Of a stretch of DNA of 64,000 nt, positions 55,990-64,000 are shown in pieces. The translations under genes and the position numbers were made by a program. Within the stretch, counting starts at the first letter, position 1; each line of letters begins with the position of its first letter. The stretch is from Rhizobium anhuiense (GTDB lineage: Bacteria > Pseudomonadota > Alphaproteobacteria > Rhizobiales > Rhizobiaceae), in contig NZ_ML133523.1 in NCBI RefSeq assembly GCF_003985145.1, positions 248,001 to 312,000 of the forward strand. The letters are read 5' to 3'. The notes below the pieces were generated by a model, which saw nothing but the letters and a program-made list of their open reading frames with translations, was not told the DNA's origin and did no database searches.

Positions 55990-57285
55990 ATGACAGTTGA
56001 GTGCACCCGGCTCAAATCCGGGCTGACAGTAGTCACAGAAACCATGCCGCACCTTGAAAGCGTTGCGCTCGGAGTCTGGATCAAATCAGGATCGCGTAAC
56101 GAGACGGGAGACGAGCACGGCATCGCCCACCTGCTCGAACACATGGCTTTCAAGGGCACGGCGCGCCGCTCGGCCCGCCAGATTGCCGAGGAGATCGAGG
56201 ATGTCGGCGGCGAAGTCAACGCCGCGACCTCGACCGAGACGACCTCCTATTATGCCCGCGTGCTCAAGGATCATGTGCCGCTCGCCGTCGATATCCTCGC
56301 CGACATCCTGACGGAATCGGCTTTCGAGGAGGAGGAGCTGGAGCGTGAGAAGCAGGTGATCCTGCAGGAGATCAACGCCGCCAACGATACGCCCGACGAC
56401 GTGGTGTTCGACCGGTTCTCCGAAGCCGCCTATCGCGACCAGACGCTCGGCCGGGCGATCCTCGGCACGCCGGAGACCGTCGTCTCCTTCACGCCGCAGC
56501 AGATCCGCGGCTATCTCGGCCGCAACTACACGACCGACCGCATGTTCGTGGTGGCGACCGGCGCCGTCGAGCATGATGAATTCGTCCGCATGGTCGAGGA
56601 TCGTTTTGCGAGCCTGCCGACTTCGCCTTCCGCCCCGCCCGTCATGGAAGCGGCGCGTTATATCGGCGGCAGCGTGCGCGAACCGCGCGACCTGATGGAC
56701 GCCCAGATCCTGCTCGGCTTCGAGGGCAAGCCTTACCATGCCCGCGATTTCTACTGCTCGCAGATCCTCGCCAATATCCTTGGCGGCGGCATGTCCTCCA
56801 GGCTCTTCCAGGAAGTGCGCGAGTTCCGCGGCCTCTGTTATTCCGTCTATGCCTTCCACTGGGGCTTTTCCGACACCGGCATCTTCGGCATTCATGCCGC
56901 AACCGGCGGTGAAAACCTGCCGGAGCTGTTGCCGGTCATCATCGACGAGCTGCACAAGTCCACCGATGCCATCCACCAGAAGGAAATCGAGCGCGCCCGC
57001 GCCCAGATCCGCGCCCAGCTGCTGATGGGCCAGGAGAGCCCGGCTGCCCGCGCCGGCCAGATCGCCCGGCAGATGATGCTCTACGGCCGGCCGATTTCCA
57101 ATCCGGAGATGATGGAGCGGCTGGAAGGCATCACCATCGAGCGGCTGACCGACCTTGCCGGCCGGCTGTTCTACGACACGGTGCCGACGCTTTCGGCGAT
57201 CGGGCCGTTGGAGCAGCTCGCGCCGATGGAAGATATCACCGCCTCGCTTTCGGTCCCGGCGTCGAAGACGCTGCAGGCAAGCTGA
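55990..57285 (+). CDS. M16-family zinc peptidase (mitochondrial processing peptidase-like)
   Basis: 431 residues. The inverted zinc motif HLLEHMAFKG (H-x-x-E-H) is at about residues 46-50 with the downstream Glu in the EEEELEREKQVILQEI segment near 125. The C-terminal inactive half has the glycine-rich LGGGMSSRLFQEVRE loop near 262. It is the bacterial relative of the mitochondrial processing peptidase beta subunit. Follows thrC by 3 bases, so co-transcribed. Confidence 0.92.
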   Translation: MTVECTRLKSGLTVVTETMPHLESVALGVWIKSGSRNETGDEHGIAHLLEHMAFKGTARRSARQIAEEIEDVGGEVNAATSTETTSYYARVLKDHVPLAVDILADILTESAFEEEELEREKQVILQEINAANDTPDDVVFDRFSEAAYRDQTLGRAILGTPETVVSFTPQQIRGYLGRNYTTDRMFVVATGAVEHDEFVRMVEDRFASLPTSPSAPPVMEAARYIGGSVREPRDLMDAQILLGFEGKPYHARDFYCSQILANILGGGMSSRLFQEVREFRGLCYSVYAFHWGFSDTGIFGIHAATGGENLPELLPVIIDELHKSTDAIHQKEIERARAQIRAQLLMGQESPAARAGQIARQMMLYGRPISNPEMMERLEGITIERLTDLAGRLFYDTVPTLSAIGPLEQLAPMEDITASLSVPASKTLQAS

Positions 57286-57313
57286 TCCGACGTCCGTCTG
57301 CCGGGAGTAATCG

Positions 57314-57928
57314 ATGGCAAAATCCGTTTTTCGGTTTCTGTCGCGGCAGCCGGAAGCGGTGGAGCTGGAGAACGACAGATATCTCCTGCGCCTGCCGCGC
57401 TACCAGGATTTCAACCAGTGGCACCGGCTGCGCGCCGAAAGCCGCAAATTCCTCGAACCCTGGGAGCCGACCTGGCGGCGCGACGAGTTGACCGAGGGCG
57501 CCTATCGCGCCCGCGTCATCCGCGGCAAGCAGGAATATGCCTCGGGCCAGGCGGTCCCGCTGTTCATTTTCCTCAAAGGCGACATGACGCTCGTCGGCGG
57601 CATCACCATCGGCTACATCAGGCGGGGTGCGGCACAAAGCTGCATGATCGGCTACTGGATGGGCGAGCGCCATGCCGGCCAGGGGCACATGTTCGCCGCC
57701 CTGCAAATGGTTATTCCTTACATCTTCACCGGGCTTGAGTTGCACCGTATCGAAGCAGCCTGTATTCCAGATAACGCGCGCAGCATCCGTCTGCTTGAAA
57801 AGGCCGGGTTTCAGCGAGAAGGCTATCTGCGCGGATATTTGAAGATCAACGGTCAGTGGCATGATCATGTGATGTTTTCACGTCTCGCCACCGATACGGA
57901 TAAAGGCAGGAAAACCGACAGCCGATGA
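57314..57928 (+). CDS. GNAT acetyltransferase, RimJ/RimL type
   Basis: 204 residues. RYLLRLPRYQDFNQWHRLRA at the start and the acetyl-CoA loop GYWMGERHAGQGHMFAALQM near residue 115. Then the LHRIEAACIPDNARSIRLLE and KAGFQREGYLRGYLKINGQW blocks follow, diagnostic of the RimJ/RimL N-terminal ribosomal-protein acetylase group. Overlaps the next gene by 4 bases (ATGA). CGGGAG precedes the ATG. Confidence 0.92.
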   Translation: MAKSVFRFLSRQPEAVELENDRYLLRLPRYQDFNQWHRLRAESRKFLEPWEPTWRRDELTEGAYRARVIRGKQEYASGQAVPLFIFLKGDMTLVGGITIGYIRRGAAQSCMIGYWMGERHAGQGHMFAALQMVIPYIFTGLELHRIEAACIPDNARSIRLLEKAGFQREGYLRGYLKINGQWHDHVMFSRLATDTDKGRKTDSR

Positions 57929-60837
57929 CCAGAGACCGCATGCTGCCCAAGTCACCGTCCGGACGAGTGATCGCGGTGATCGCAGCCCTTTTCCTGGCGG
58001 CCTTCGCCTTCGTGGCGGGTACGGCCCAGGCGGCCGAACCGGTGAAGATTTCCCGCGACGATACCGCGCTCGACCTGACCGCGACGACCGAGATCTATGT
58101 GAACCAGGGCGAGGCCTTCCAGGTTTCGACGGCCGCGGGTGCGGACGGTATCCGCCGCCGCATCGAGGTCAGGGCGAGCTCGGAGAACCATCAGGGCGAC
58201 TGGGCGGTGTTTGCGCTCGCCAATGTCTCGGAGGAACAGCTCGAGCGCGTCATCGTCGCGCCGCATTTCCGCCTGGTCAATTCCAAGCTGTTCTGGCCGG
58301 ATCTCGGCTCGCAGCGCATCAGCGCCATCACCCCGAGCGAAGGCTTCGCGCTCGACCGGCAGCCGAGCGACGAGGCCGACGTCTTCCGCATCACGCTGAA
58401 CCCCGGCGCCGTCATCACCTTCGTCGCCGAACTGTCGACGCCGGAGCTGCCGCAGATCTATCTCTGGGAACCGAACGCCTACAAGGATACGATCAACGCC
58501 TTCACGCTCTATCGCGGCATCGTGCTCGGCATTGCCGGCCTGCTCGCCGTGTTCCTGACCATCCTCTTCGTCGTCAAGGGCACCTCGATGCTGCCGGCGA
58601 CGGCGGCCCTCGCCTGGGCGGTGCTCGGCTATATCTGCGTCGACTTCGGCTTCCTCGGCAAGCTCATCAGCGTCGCATCGGCGGACCAGCGAATATGGCG
58701 CGCCTGCGCGGAGGTGGCGCTGGCGTCGAGTTTCGTCATCTTCCTGTTCACCTATCTGAACCTCAACCGCTGGCATGCGCATCTCGGCTACGCCACGCTT
58801 GCCTGGGTGCTCGGCCTTGCCCTGCTCTTCGGCGTGGCGATCTACGATCCGTCGATCGCCGCCGGTATCGCCAGGCTTTCCTTCGCGCTGACGGCGACGA
58901 TGGGGCTCTTGCTCATCATCTATCTCGGCTTCAACCGCTACGACCGCGCGATCCTGCTGGTGCCGGCCTGGGCGCTGATCCTCGTCTGGCTGTTCGGGGC
59001 GTGGCTGACGGTGACCGGGCGGCTCGACAACGATATCATCCAGCCCGCCCTCGGCGGCGGCCTGGTGCTCATCGTGCTTCTGATCGGCTTCACCGTGATG
59101 CAGCATGCCTTTGCCGGCGGCGCGTTCCAGCAGGGGCTGTTTTCCGATCTCGAGCGGCAATCGCTGGCGCTCACCGGCTCCGGCGACATGGTCTGGGATT
59201 GGGATGTGGCGCGCGACCGCGTCGTCACCATTCCCGATGTCTCGACCAAGCTCGGCCTATCGCCGGGCACCATGCATGGCGCGGCGCGCAACTGGCTGCC
59301 GCGGCTGCATCCCGACGACCGCGACCGCTTCCGCGCGACACTCGACGTGCTGCTCGAACACCGCCGCGGGCGGCTGAACCACGAGTTCCGCATCCGCGCC
59401 GAGGACGGGCATTTCCACTGGCTGTTGATCCGCGCCCGGCCGGTGCTCGGCTCGAACGGCGAGATCATCCGCTGCGTCGGCACCATCGTCGACGTGACCG
59501 AGCAGAAGAATTCCGTCGAGCGGCTGCTGCACGATGCGCTGCACGACAATCTGACCGGCCTGCCGAACCGCCAGGTCTTCCTCGACCGGCTGCAATCGGT
59601 GCTGGCGCTGGCACCGGGCGGCGACACGCTGCGGCCGACGGTGATGGTGATCGACATCGACCGCTACAAGCTGGTCAATGATTCGCTCGGCGTTGCCGCC
59701 GGCGACAACATCCTGATCGCGCTGACGCGGCGGCTGCGCCGGCTGTTGAAACCGCAGGACACGCTGGCCCGGCTTGCCGGCGACCAGTTCGGCCTCATCC
59801 TGGTGTCCGAGCACAATCCGGCCAAGGTCGCCGATTTCGCCGATGCGATCAGCAAGGCGATCATGGTGCCGATCAACTTCGCCAATCGCGAGATCATCCT
59901 GACGGCCTCGGTCGGGCTCGCCTCCTGGGTCGACCGGCAGGAAAGCGCCACCGGCCTGCTCAGTGACGCCGAGCTTGCGATGTACCGGGCAAAACGGGCG
60001 GGCGGCAACCGCGTCGAACCGTTCCAGCCGGCCTTCCGCGATTTCGGGACCGATCGGCTGCAGCTGGAAACGGATCTGCGCCGCGCCATCGAGCGCAAGG
60101 AATTGTCGATGGTCTATCAGCCGATCGCCAGGCTGGAGGATGTCGAGATTGCCGGTTTCGAGGCGCTGATGCGCTGGGAACATCCCAAACGCGGCAATAT
60201 TCCGCCATCCGAATTCATTCCGATCGCCGAGTCCTCCGATCTCATCGGCCCGCTCGGCATGTTCGCGCTGGAACAGGCGACCAACGATCTGATGAGCTGG
60301 CAGCACCAGACCGGCGAATTGCCGATCTTCGTCTCGATCAATCTGTCGAGCGTGCAGCTGCTCAACAACGAACTCTATGACGACGTGCGCTCGGTTCTCG
60401 CCAAGACGCATTGCCATCCCTCGCGCCTCAAGCTCGAACTGACGGAATCCATGGTGATGGAAAATCCGGAACAGGCCCGCCTCGTGCTGCAGAAGCTGAA
60501 GGAGGCCGGCATCGGGCTGGCGCTCGACGATTTCGGCACCGGCTATTCGTCGCTCGCCTATCTCACCCGCTTCCCCTTCGACACGATCAAGCTCGACAAG
60601 GCGCTGGTGCGCGACGGCAGCGACAAGAAGGCGACCGTGCTCCGGTCGGTGATATCGATGGCGCACGAGCTTGAGATGAAGGTGGTGGCCGAGGGGATCG
60701 AATCCAACGAGGACGCGATCGAACTCGCCAAGATGGGCTGCAGCTACGGCCAGAGCTACCTGTTCGGGCCGCCGATCCCTTCGGAATCGGTACTGCGGCT
60801 GCTGCGCGACCGCTTTCCGCTGACGAAACGGGCCTGA
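57925..60837 (+). CDS. Membrane PAS-GGDEF-EAL protein, probable c-di-GMP phosphodiesterase
   Basis: 970 residues. N-terminal signal-like segment (VIAALFLAAFAFVAGTAQAA), a periplasmic domain to about 190, seven or so membrane helices from about 195 to 400, and a PAS domain at about 425-535 (WDWDVARDRVVTIPD ... GTIVDVTEQK). The GGDEF domain follows at about 545-705 and the EAL domain at about 715-960. The GGDEF site reads AGDQF, so cyclase activity is doubtful. The EAL site is intact: FEALMRW, ESMVMENP-like helix, DDFGTGYSSL, IKLDKALV and VVAEGIES. Translationally coupled to the GNAT gene. Confidence 0.93.
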   Translation: MTRDRMLPKSPSGRVIAVIAALFLAAFAFVAGTAQAAEPVKISRDDTALDLTATTEIYVNQGEAFQVSTAAGADGIRRRIEVRASSENHQGDWAVFALANVSEEQLERVIVAPHFRLVNSKLFWPDLGSQRISAITPSEGFALDRQPSDEADVFRITLNPGAVITFVAELSTPELPQIYLWEPNAYKDTINAFTLYRGIVLGIAGLLAVFLTILFVVKGTSMLPATAALAWAVLGYICVDFGFLGKLISVASADQRIWRACAEVALASSFVIFLFTYLNLNRWHAHLGYATLAWVLGLALLFGVAIYDPSIAAGIARLSFALTATMGLLLIIYLGFNRYDRAILLVPAWALILVWLFGAWLTVTGRLDNDIIQPALGGGLVLIVLLIGFTVMQHAFAGGAFQQGLFSDLERQSLALTGSGDMVWDWDVARDRVVTIPDVSTKLGLSPGTMHGAARNWLPRLHPDDRDRFRATLDVLLEHRRGRLNHEFRIRAEDGHFHWLLIRARPVLGSNGEIIRCVGTIVDVTEQKNSVERLLHDALHDNLTGLPNRQVFLDRLQSVLALAPGGDTLRPTVMVIDIDRYKLVNDSLGVAAGDNILIALTRRLRRLLKPQDTLARLAGDQFGLILVSEHNPAKVADFADAISKAIMVPINFANREIILTASVGLASWVDRQESATGLLSDAELAMYRAKRAGGNRVEPFQPAFRDFGTDRLQLETDLRRAIERKELSMVYQPIARLEDVEIAGFEALMRWEHPKRGNIPPSEFIPIAESSDLIGPLGMFALEQATNDLMSWQHQTGELPIFVSINLSSVQLLNNELYDDVRSVLAKTHCHPSRLKLELTESMVMENPEQARLVLQKLKEAGIGLALDDFGTGYSSLAYLTRFPFDTIKLDKALVRDGSDKKATVLRSVISMAHELEMKVVAEGIESNEDAIELAKMGCSYGQSYLFGPPIPSESVLRLLRDRFPLTKRA

Positions 60838-60870
60838 GCGGAACGGCCATTCCCGCAAGTTCTATGTGCG

Positions 60871-61497
60871 TCACGCCCGACTCGCCCGAACGCTCAGCCA
60901 TCGATCATGGGGCTTTCCGACGCACAGACGCACCTCGCTGACGATCCAGCCGGCGTCCGTGAGTGCGGACCGCAGGGCAAACTCGCGCCAGTACGTCTCG
61001 ACGTAGCGCCGGGGCGCTGCAGCACTGCCATGTGTGGACACGTCCTCGCCTTCGCCCTCTCTTACCGAGGCGTGCAATCGGCCACCGGTCCGGGTCGCCT
61101 CGGCAAGCCGTCCGAGCACCGTGCCGAAATCCTCGCGCGCGACATGAATCAGGCAGGCACAGGCCCAGATCCCGTCGTACGGCGTGCCGGGACGCTGCGG
61201 GTCGGCCAAGTCTTCGGTCAGCGGGTCCAACAGGTCGGCATCGAAGCCATTTTCGCGAAGCAGTTCGACGAAACCCTTTGCAATGTCGGTGCGCCGGACG
61301 CTCATTCCCCGCTTCTCAAGCGCAAGTGCATCTCGTCCGCCACCGCTTCCGATCTCCAGCACCCTGCCCGAGCCGCCCAGCCCGGTCACGAACGCATCGA
61401 TCTCTGTCGCGACCCATTCGGGCATCGCCGCGGCCTCCGCAGCGTACTCCGCCGCGACCGTATTATAGGACCGCACGGTATCCAGGTCGGTGCTCAT
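60871..61497 (-). CDS. SAM-dependent class-I methyltransferase
   Basis: 208 residues. SAM-binding motif I VLEIGSGGGRDALAL near residue 47, followed by an acidic residue loop (MSVRRTDIAKGF), motif post-I around YDGIWACACLIHV near 108 and a C-terminal sheet. Substrate unknown. GGAGGAGCGCCAGG precedes the ATG at 61497. Convergent with the EAL gene, 33 bases between stops. Confidence 0.87.
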   Translation of the reverse strand: MSTDLDTVRSYNTVAAEYAAEAAAMPEWVATEIDAFVTGLGGSGRVLEIGSGGGRDALALEKRGMSVRRTDIAKGFVELLRENGFDADLLDPLTEDLADPQRPGTPYDGIWACACLIHVAREDFGTVLGRLAEATRTGGRLHASVREGEGEDVSTHGSAAAPRRYVETYWREFALRSALTDAGWIVSEVRLCVGKPHDRWLSVRASRA

Positions 61498-61886
61498 CCT
61501 GGCGCTCCTCCTTCAAGACAAGAGGCCTGATGAGCGAGAAGCCCATCAGCCCGTTGCGCTCTTCACACTTCGGCAGTTGGTGACATCGCGGGCAATTTGC
61601 TTCCGAGCTTTAGCAGAAATGCGGTCAGAGATCACCGACCGAGCCCATGCTGCCGGGCGGTAATGCGCCGTCATTTCTGTCGTTCCGATAGGTTTGCATC
61701 GCCCGAAAGCGGACCTCAGATCAAAGGCGTCTTGGCAGAAAATTTTGGCGTGGAGAGCGGATGACCTGCCTCTTCTTGGCCAAGACCTCAAAGCTTCCGG
61801 TCCGCAGCCGGCCCCGTGGCGGTCGTCTGAGGTCTAGAAGTCAGCTATCTCAAGCCGGAAAACATCCGGAACGTTGAGGAGCAGGC
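61498..61886. other. Intergenic region with no supported gene
   Basis: 389 bases. A minus-strand frame ending at 61546 includes protein-like codons (HYRPAAWARSVISDRISAKA, about 42 codons) but has no ribosome-binding site or recognisable family; it may be a remnant. The stretch ends with TTGAGGAGCAGGC, the ribosome-binding site of the next gene. Confidence 0.45.
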
Positions 61887-62237
61887 ATGACGAAGCATCG
61901 TATCTATTCAGTCAGCGTCGCGAGCGTCTACCCTCACTATGTCGCCAAGGCAGAGAAGAAGGGGCGCACGAAGACAGAGGTCGATGACATCATCTGTTGG
62001 CTGACGGGACATAGCCAGCAGAGCCTGGACGATCAGTTGGCTGAGAAGACCAACTTCGAGGATTTCTTTGCGCAAGCGCCTCAGATGAATCCCTCCCGAT
62101 CATTGATTACCGGCGTGATCTGCGGTGTCCGCGTGGAAGACATCCAAGAAACGACGATGCGGGAAATCCGCTATCTGGACAAATTGATCGACGAACTCGC
62201 GAAGGGGAAAGCGATGGAGAAAATCCTGCGGAAATAG
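61887..62237 (+). CDS. DUF2200 protein
   Basis: 116 residues. [20 protein letters not shown] and [20 protein letters not shown], followed by [20 protein letters not shown] and [20 protein letters not shown], match the DUF2200 family along its whole length. The family is small, cytoplasmic and of unknown function, frequently next to mobile or stress genes. Strong ribosome-binding site. Confidence 0.9.
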   Translation: MTKHRIYSVSVASVYPHYVAKAEKKGRTKTEVDDIICWLTGHSQQSLDDQLAEKTNFEDFFAQAPQMNPSRSLITGVICGVRVEDIQETTMREIRYLDKLIDELAKGKAMEKILRK

Positions 62238-62324
62238 CCAGGAATCCATGTCGCGGAAGCATCCGCGATCACCCATGGCACGCGCTCGGAATCCGGCACT
62301 GTCTCGTCCGGAAATGACGAATGT

Positions 62325-62480
62325 TCATTGTCTCCCAGCAAGGCGATAGAGCAGCAAGCCGAGGCCTTTCCGGAAAGCGCCGTCCCAATCATCGTCCAGC
62401 AGCAGACGAGAGCGTTCGATTACAGGATGGTGTTGGCTGAAAGCTGTCAGTCGCGCCCCTTCCCTCCCATAAACGGCCAT
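62325..62480 (-). CDS. Possible small protein of 51 residues
   Basis: Minus-strand ATG at 62480 opens a frame of 51 codons ending TGA at 62325. Residues look protein-like with typical Rhizobium codon use: MAVYGREGARLTAF, RSRLLLDDDWDGAFRKGLG and LLLYRLAGRQ, with no low-complexity bias. The ribosome-binding site is weak (CAGGCCG), so either it is a small gene or the 3' remnant of a longer one. It is divergent from the secreted-protein gene at 62533. Confidence 0.45.
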   Translation of the reverse strand: MAVYGREGARLTAFSQHHPVIERSRLLLDDDWDGAFRKGLGLLLYRLAGRQ

Positions 62481-62532
62481 TGACCAACGGCCTGCGATGT
62501 GCGCCTCTCATTGCTTGCACAAGGAAAATCCC

Positions 62533-62958
62533 ATGCTCAAGTTTCTGCTCGCCCTCTCGTTGGGTGTTTTTTGCGTATCGCCGCTTCAGGCCGGCGACAT
62601 CACTCCCGTCACCAAGAGCTGCGAGCCGGGGGCAAAACAAGCGCAATGCCAGCGATGGGTCACGGATATCAAGAAAGCCGTCGAGCTGGCCTATAAAGGC
62701 GACCACGGGGCGCAGGTCACCGTTGCCTTCTGCCTGTCCACCGGTTGCCATGGTGCTGTCGCCATCGACAGGGTCGCCTCCTGCAGCTGGCATCTGGTCA
62801 TCGCCAATTCCGGTTCGACGACCGTGCTCGACAGTTCAAACACCAGGAACACCTGCCGGCCGATGACGGCGGCCCAGAAGGACGAAGCCCGCACGCTGGC
62901 GAGCGATCTCGTCCAGAAGATCTACAAGCGGCCCCTAGTCAAGACCGACCAGATGTAG
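62533..62958 (+). CDS. Small secreted hypothetical protein
   Basis: 141 residues. Signal peptide to about residue 20 (FLLALSLGVFCVSPLQAG), then a domain with several cysteines (SCEPGAKQAQCQRWV, CLSTGCHGAV, CSWHL, NTCRP) likely paired in the periplasm. No family recognised. AAGGAAAATCCC precedes the ATG. Confidence 0.7.
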   Translation: MLKFLLALSLGVFCVSPLQAGDITPVTKSCEPGAKQAQCQRWVTDIKKAVELAYKGDHGAQVTVAFCLSTGCHGAVAIDRVASCSWHLVIANSGSTTVLDSSNTRNTCRPMTAAQKDEARTLASDLVQKIYKRPLVKTDQM

Positions 62959-63062
62959 TCTGCCCGGGGCCCGGCCCGCAGCGCAACGCCTGCGTGAAAA
63001 TAAATCTCATTGCTCTCCCGGTTTTCGCCGCTATTCTCCAGCCAAAGAAAATCGGGAGGACC

Positions 63063-63374
63063 ATGATGATCCTGCACTGCGTATTCCTGCGGCTGAAGAC
63101 GGCGATGACGGCCGACGACAAGCAATCGCTGTTCGACGCGATCGTCGCCCTGAAACAGGTCATTCCCGGCATATTGGATATCAAATACGGGCCGAACGTT
63201 TCGCCCGAGGGGCTGCATGGCGGCTTCGTCGACGGTTTTGCGGTGACCTTCGAAAGCGCCGAAGCCCGCGACGCTTATCTCATCCATCCCGAACATGTGG
63301 CTGTGGGCGAGCGCATCGTCTCCTCGACGGACGGAGGCCTTGCCGGCATCCTGGTCTTCGACCTCAATCAGTGA
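63063..63374 (+). CDS. Dabb-family stress-responsive alpha/beta-barrel protein
   Basis: 103 residues. MMILHCVFLRLKTAMTADDK at the start, then QVIPGILDIKYGPNVSPEGL and GFAVTFESAEARDAYLIHPE, a full match to the Dabb layout of small dimeric barrels. GGGAGGACC precedes the ATG at 63063. Function of the bacterial members is largely unknown; some are induced by salt or stress. Confidence 0.88.
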   Translation: MMILHCVFLRLKTAMTADDKQSLFDAIVALKQVIPGILDIKYGPNVSPEGLHGGFVDGFAVTFESAEARDAYLIHPEHVAVGERIVSSTDGGLAGILVFDLNQ

Positions 63375-63375
63375 A

Positions 63376-63400
63376 GACTGCGGGGTCAAACCCCGCAGTC
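63376..63400. terminator. Terminator-like hairpin between convergent genes
   Basis: GACTGCGGGGT-CAA-ACCCCGCAGTC, a perfect 11-bp stem with a 3-base loop, one base after the Dabb stop and ahead of the convergent metal-binding-protein stop. No T-tract on either side, so bidirectional action is only suggested. Confidence 0.6.
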
Positions 63401-63410
63401 CCTCAAATGA

Positions 63411-64000
63411 TCAGCTCGATTTCGCCATGGCGGCGGCGAGCTGGTCGACATTGTATTTGAACATCTTCTCATAGGTCGGCGCCGGTCCCTTGGCGTCGGA
63501 GAGCGATTCGACATAGAGCTCGCCGCCGGGCTCGGCGCCGGTTGCCTTGGCGACCTGCTTGACCAGGCGCGGATCGTTGGAATTCTCGAAGAAATAGGCC
63601 TTCACCCGCTCACTCTTGATCTGCTCGATCAGCTTGGCGACGTCGGCGGCAGAGGCCTCGCTCTCCGTGGACAGACCGAGCGGGGCAAGGAAGCTGACAT
63701 TGTATTCGCGGCCGAAGTAACCGAAGGCATCGTGGCTCGTCAGAACCTTGCGGCGATCGTCGGCGACCTTGTCGAATTTCGCATGGGCATAGGCGTTCAG
63801 CGCGTCAAGCGTCTTGGTGTAGTTCTCGGCATTGGCCTTGAAGGCGCTCGCATCGGCCGGATCGGCCGCCGACAGCGCCATTTCGATATTGGCGACCCAG
63901 ATCTTGACGTTGACGGGGCTGTTCCAGACATGCGGATCGGTGATCTTCTCGCCGTCCTCTTCCATGGTGCGGGTGGCAATGCCTTCGGAGACGGTGACCG
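63411..64000 (-). CDS. Zinc/manganese ABC transporter substrate-binding protein (5' partial)
   Basis: The frame continues past the window end; 196 codons are seen, the C-terminal part of a ZnuA/SitA-type cluster A-I binding protein. GEKITDPHVWNSPVN gives the metal-binding histidine (DPHVW), TSHDAFGYFGREYN the second-lobe histidine (S-H-D-A-F), and LIEQIKSERVKAYFFENSND the lobe-linking helix. A glutamate/aspartate near the end completes the site. Whether it prefers zinc or manganese cannot be read from this fragment. Confidence 0.9.
   Translation of the reverse strand, partial: VTVSEGIATRTMEEDGEKITDPHVWNSPVNVKIWVANIEMALSAADPADASAFKANAENYTKTLDALNAYAHAKFDKVADDRRKVLTSHDAFGYFGREYNVSFLAPLGLSTESEASAADVAKLIEQIKSERVKAYFFENSNDPRLVKQVAKATGAEPGGELYVESLSDAKGPAPTYEKMFKYNVDQLAAAMAKSS

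Overview
The window is a piece of a high-GC alphaproteobacterial chromosome. It is almost certainly from a Rhizobium of the R. etli / R. leguminosarum type. The evidence is a GANTC methylase of the CcrM family, the run thrC - M16 peptidase - GNAT - GGDEF/EAL protein, the smc/dsbA/DUF721/mutY genes, pyruvate phosphate dikinase, and several palindromic intergenic repeats that I recognise as rhizobial. This assignment is inference from gene content and style; no database was searched. No transposase, integrase, prophage or CRISPR array is visible. Both ends of the window cut through genes.

Layout. 1-6.7 kb: a 5'-truncated polysaccharide-lyase-like protein, a FolC-family ligase, tRNA-Pro(CGG), a small lipoprotein, an MFS exporter and an M19 dipeptidase. 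6.7-12.2 kb: an envelope-maintenance cluster (pspA, a YiaA/B-type protein and an LplT-PlsC-Aas fusion) facing a TetR repressor. Three near-identical palindromes lie in the shared promoter region. 12.2-16.8 kb: palindromic repeats, a short-chain dehydrogenase, then a lower-GC accessory segment with a PD-(D/E)XK-like nuclease and a two-helix membrane/coiled-coil protein. The segment ends at the 3' side of tRNA-Gln(TTG). 16.9-23.4 kb: an overlapping three-gene run (metallo-beta-lactamase fold, DCC-family protein, saccharopine-dehydrogenase-like + DUF4166) and several small hypothetical, zinc-ribbon and lipoprotein genes. 23.4-31.0 kb: ppdK, an intergenic block with a strong candidate small RNA, and a tightly overlapping three-gene operon built round a TelA-family protein. 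The large membrane partner in that operon carries an internal duplication.

31.0-43.7 kb: smc and a dsbA-like lipoprotein oxidoreductase, then an inserted block (ParD/ParE-type toxin-antitoxin, a LacI-regulated ribose/fucose-type sugar ABC transporter and a divergent FucU/RbsD mutarotase), then DUF721 and mutY. 43.7-48.6 kb: HAD hydrolase, SnoaL-like protein, ccrM, an ABM monooxygenase/NIPSNAP pair facing an ArsR-type regulator, and small hypothetical proteins. 48.7-54.3 kb: a methyl-accepting chemotaxis protein, a decayed copy of the ArsR gene's 3' end, a DyP-type peroxidase, a HAD phosphatase and a lipoprotein. 54.5-60.8 kb: thrC, M16 peptidase, RimJ-like acetyltransferase and a PAS-GGDEF-EAL protein with a degenerate GGDEF site. 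60.8-64 kb: a methyltransferase, DUF2200, small secreted and Dabb proteins, and a truncated zinc/manganese-binding lipoprotein-type ABC component.

Two loci stand out as possibly undescribed systems. One is the TelA operon (27.1-31.0 kb). The other is the nuclease plus membrane-protein accessory segment abutting tRNA-Gln (13.4-16.6 kb). The clearest regulatory logic is the TetR/three-operator control region of the psp-aas cluster.
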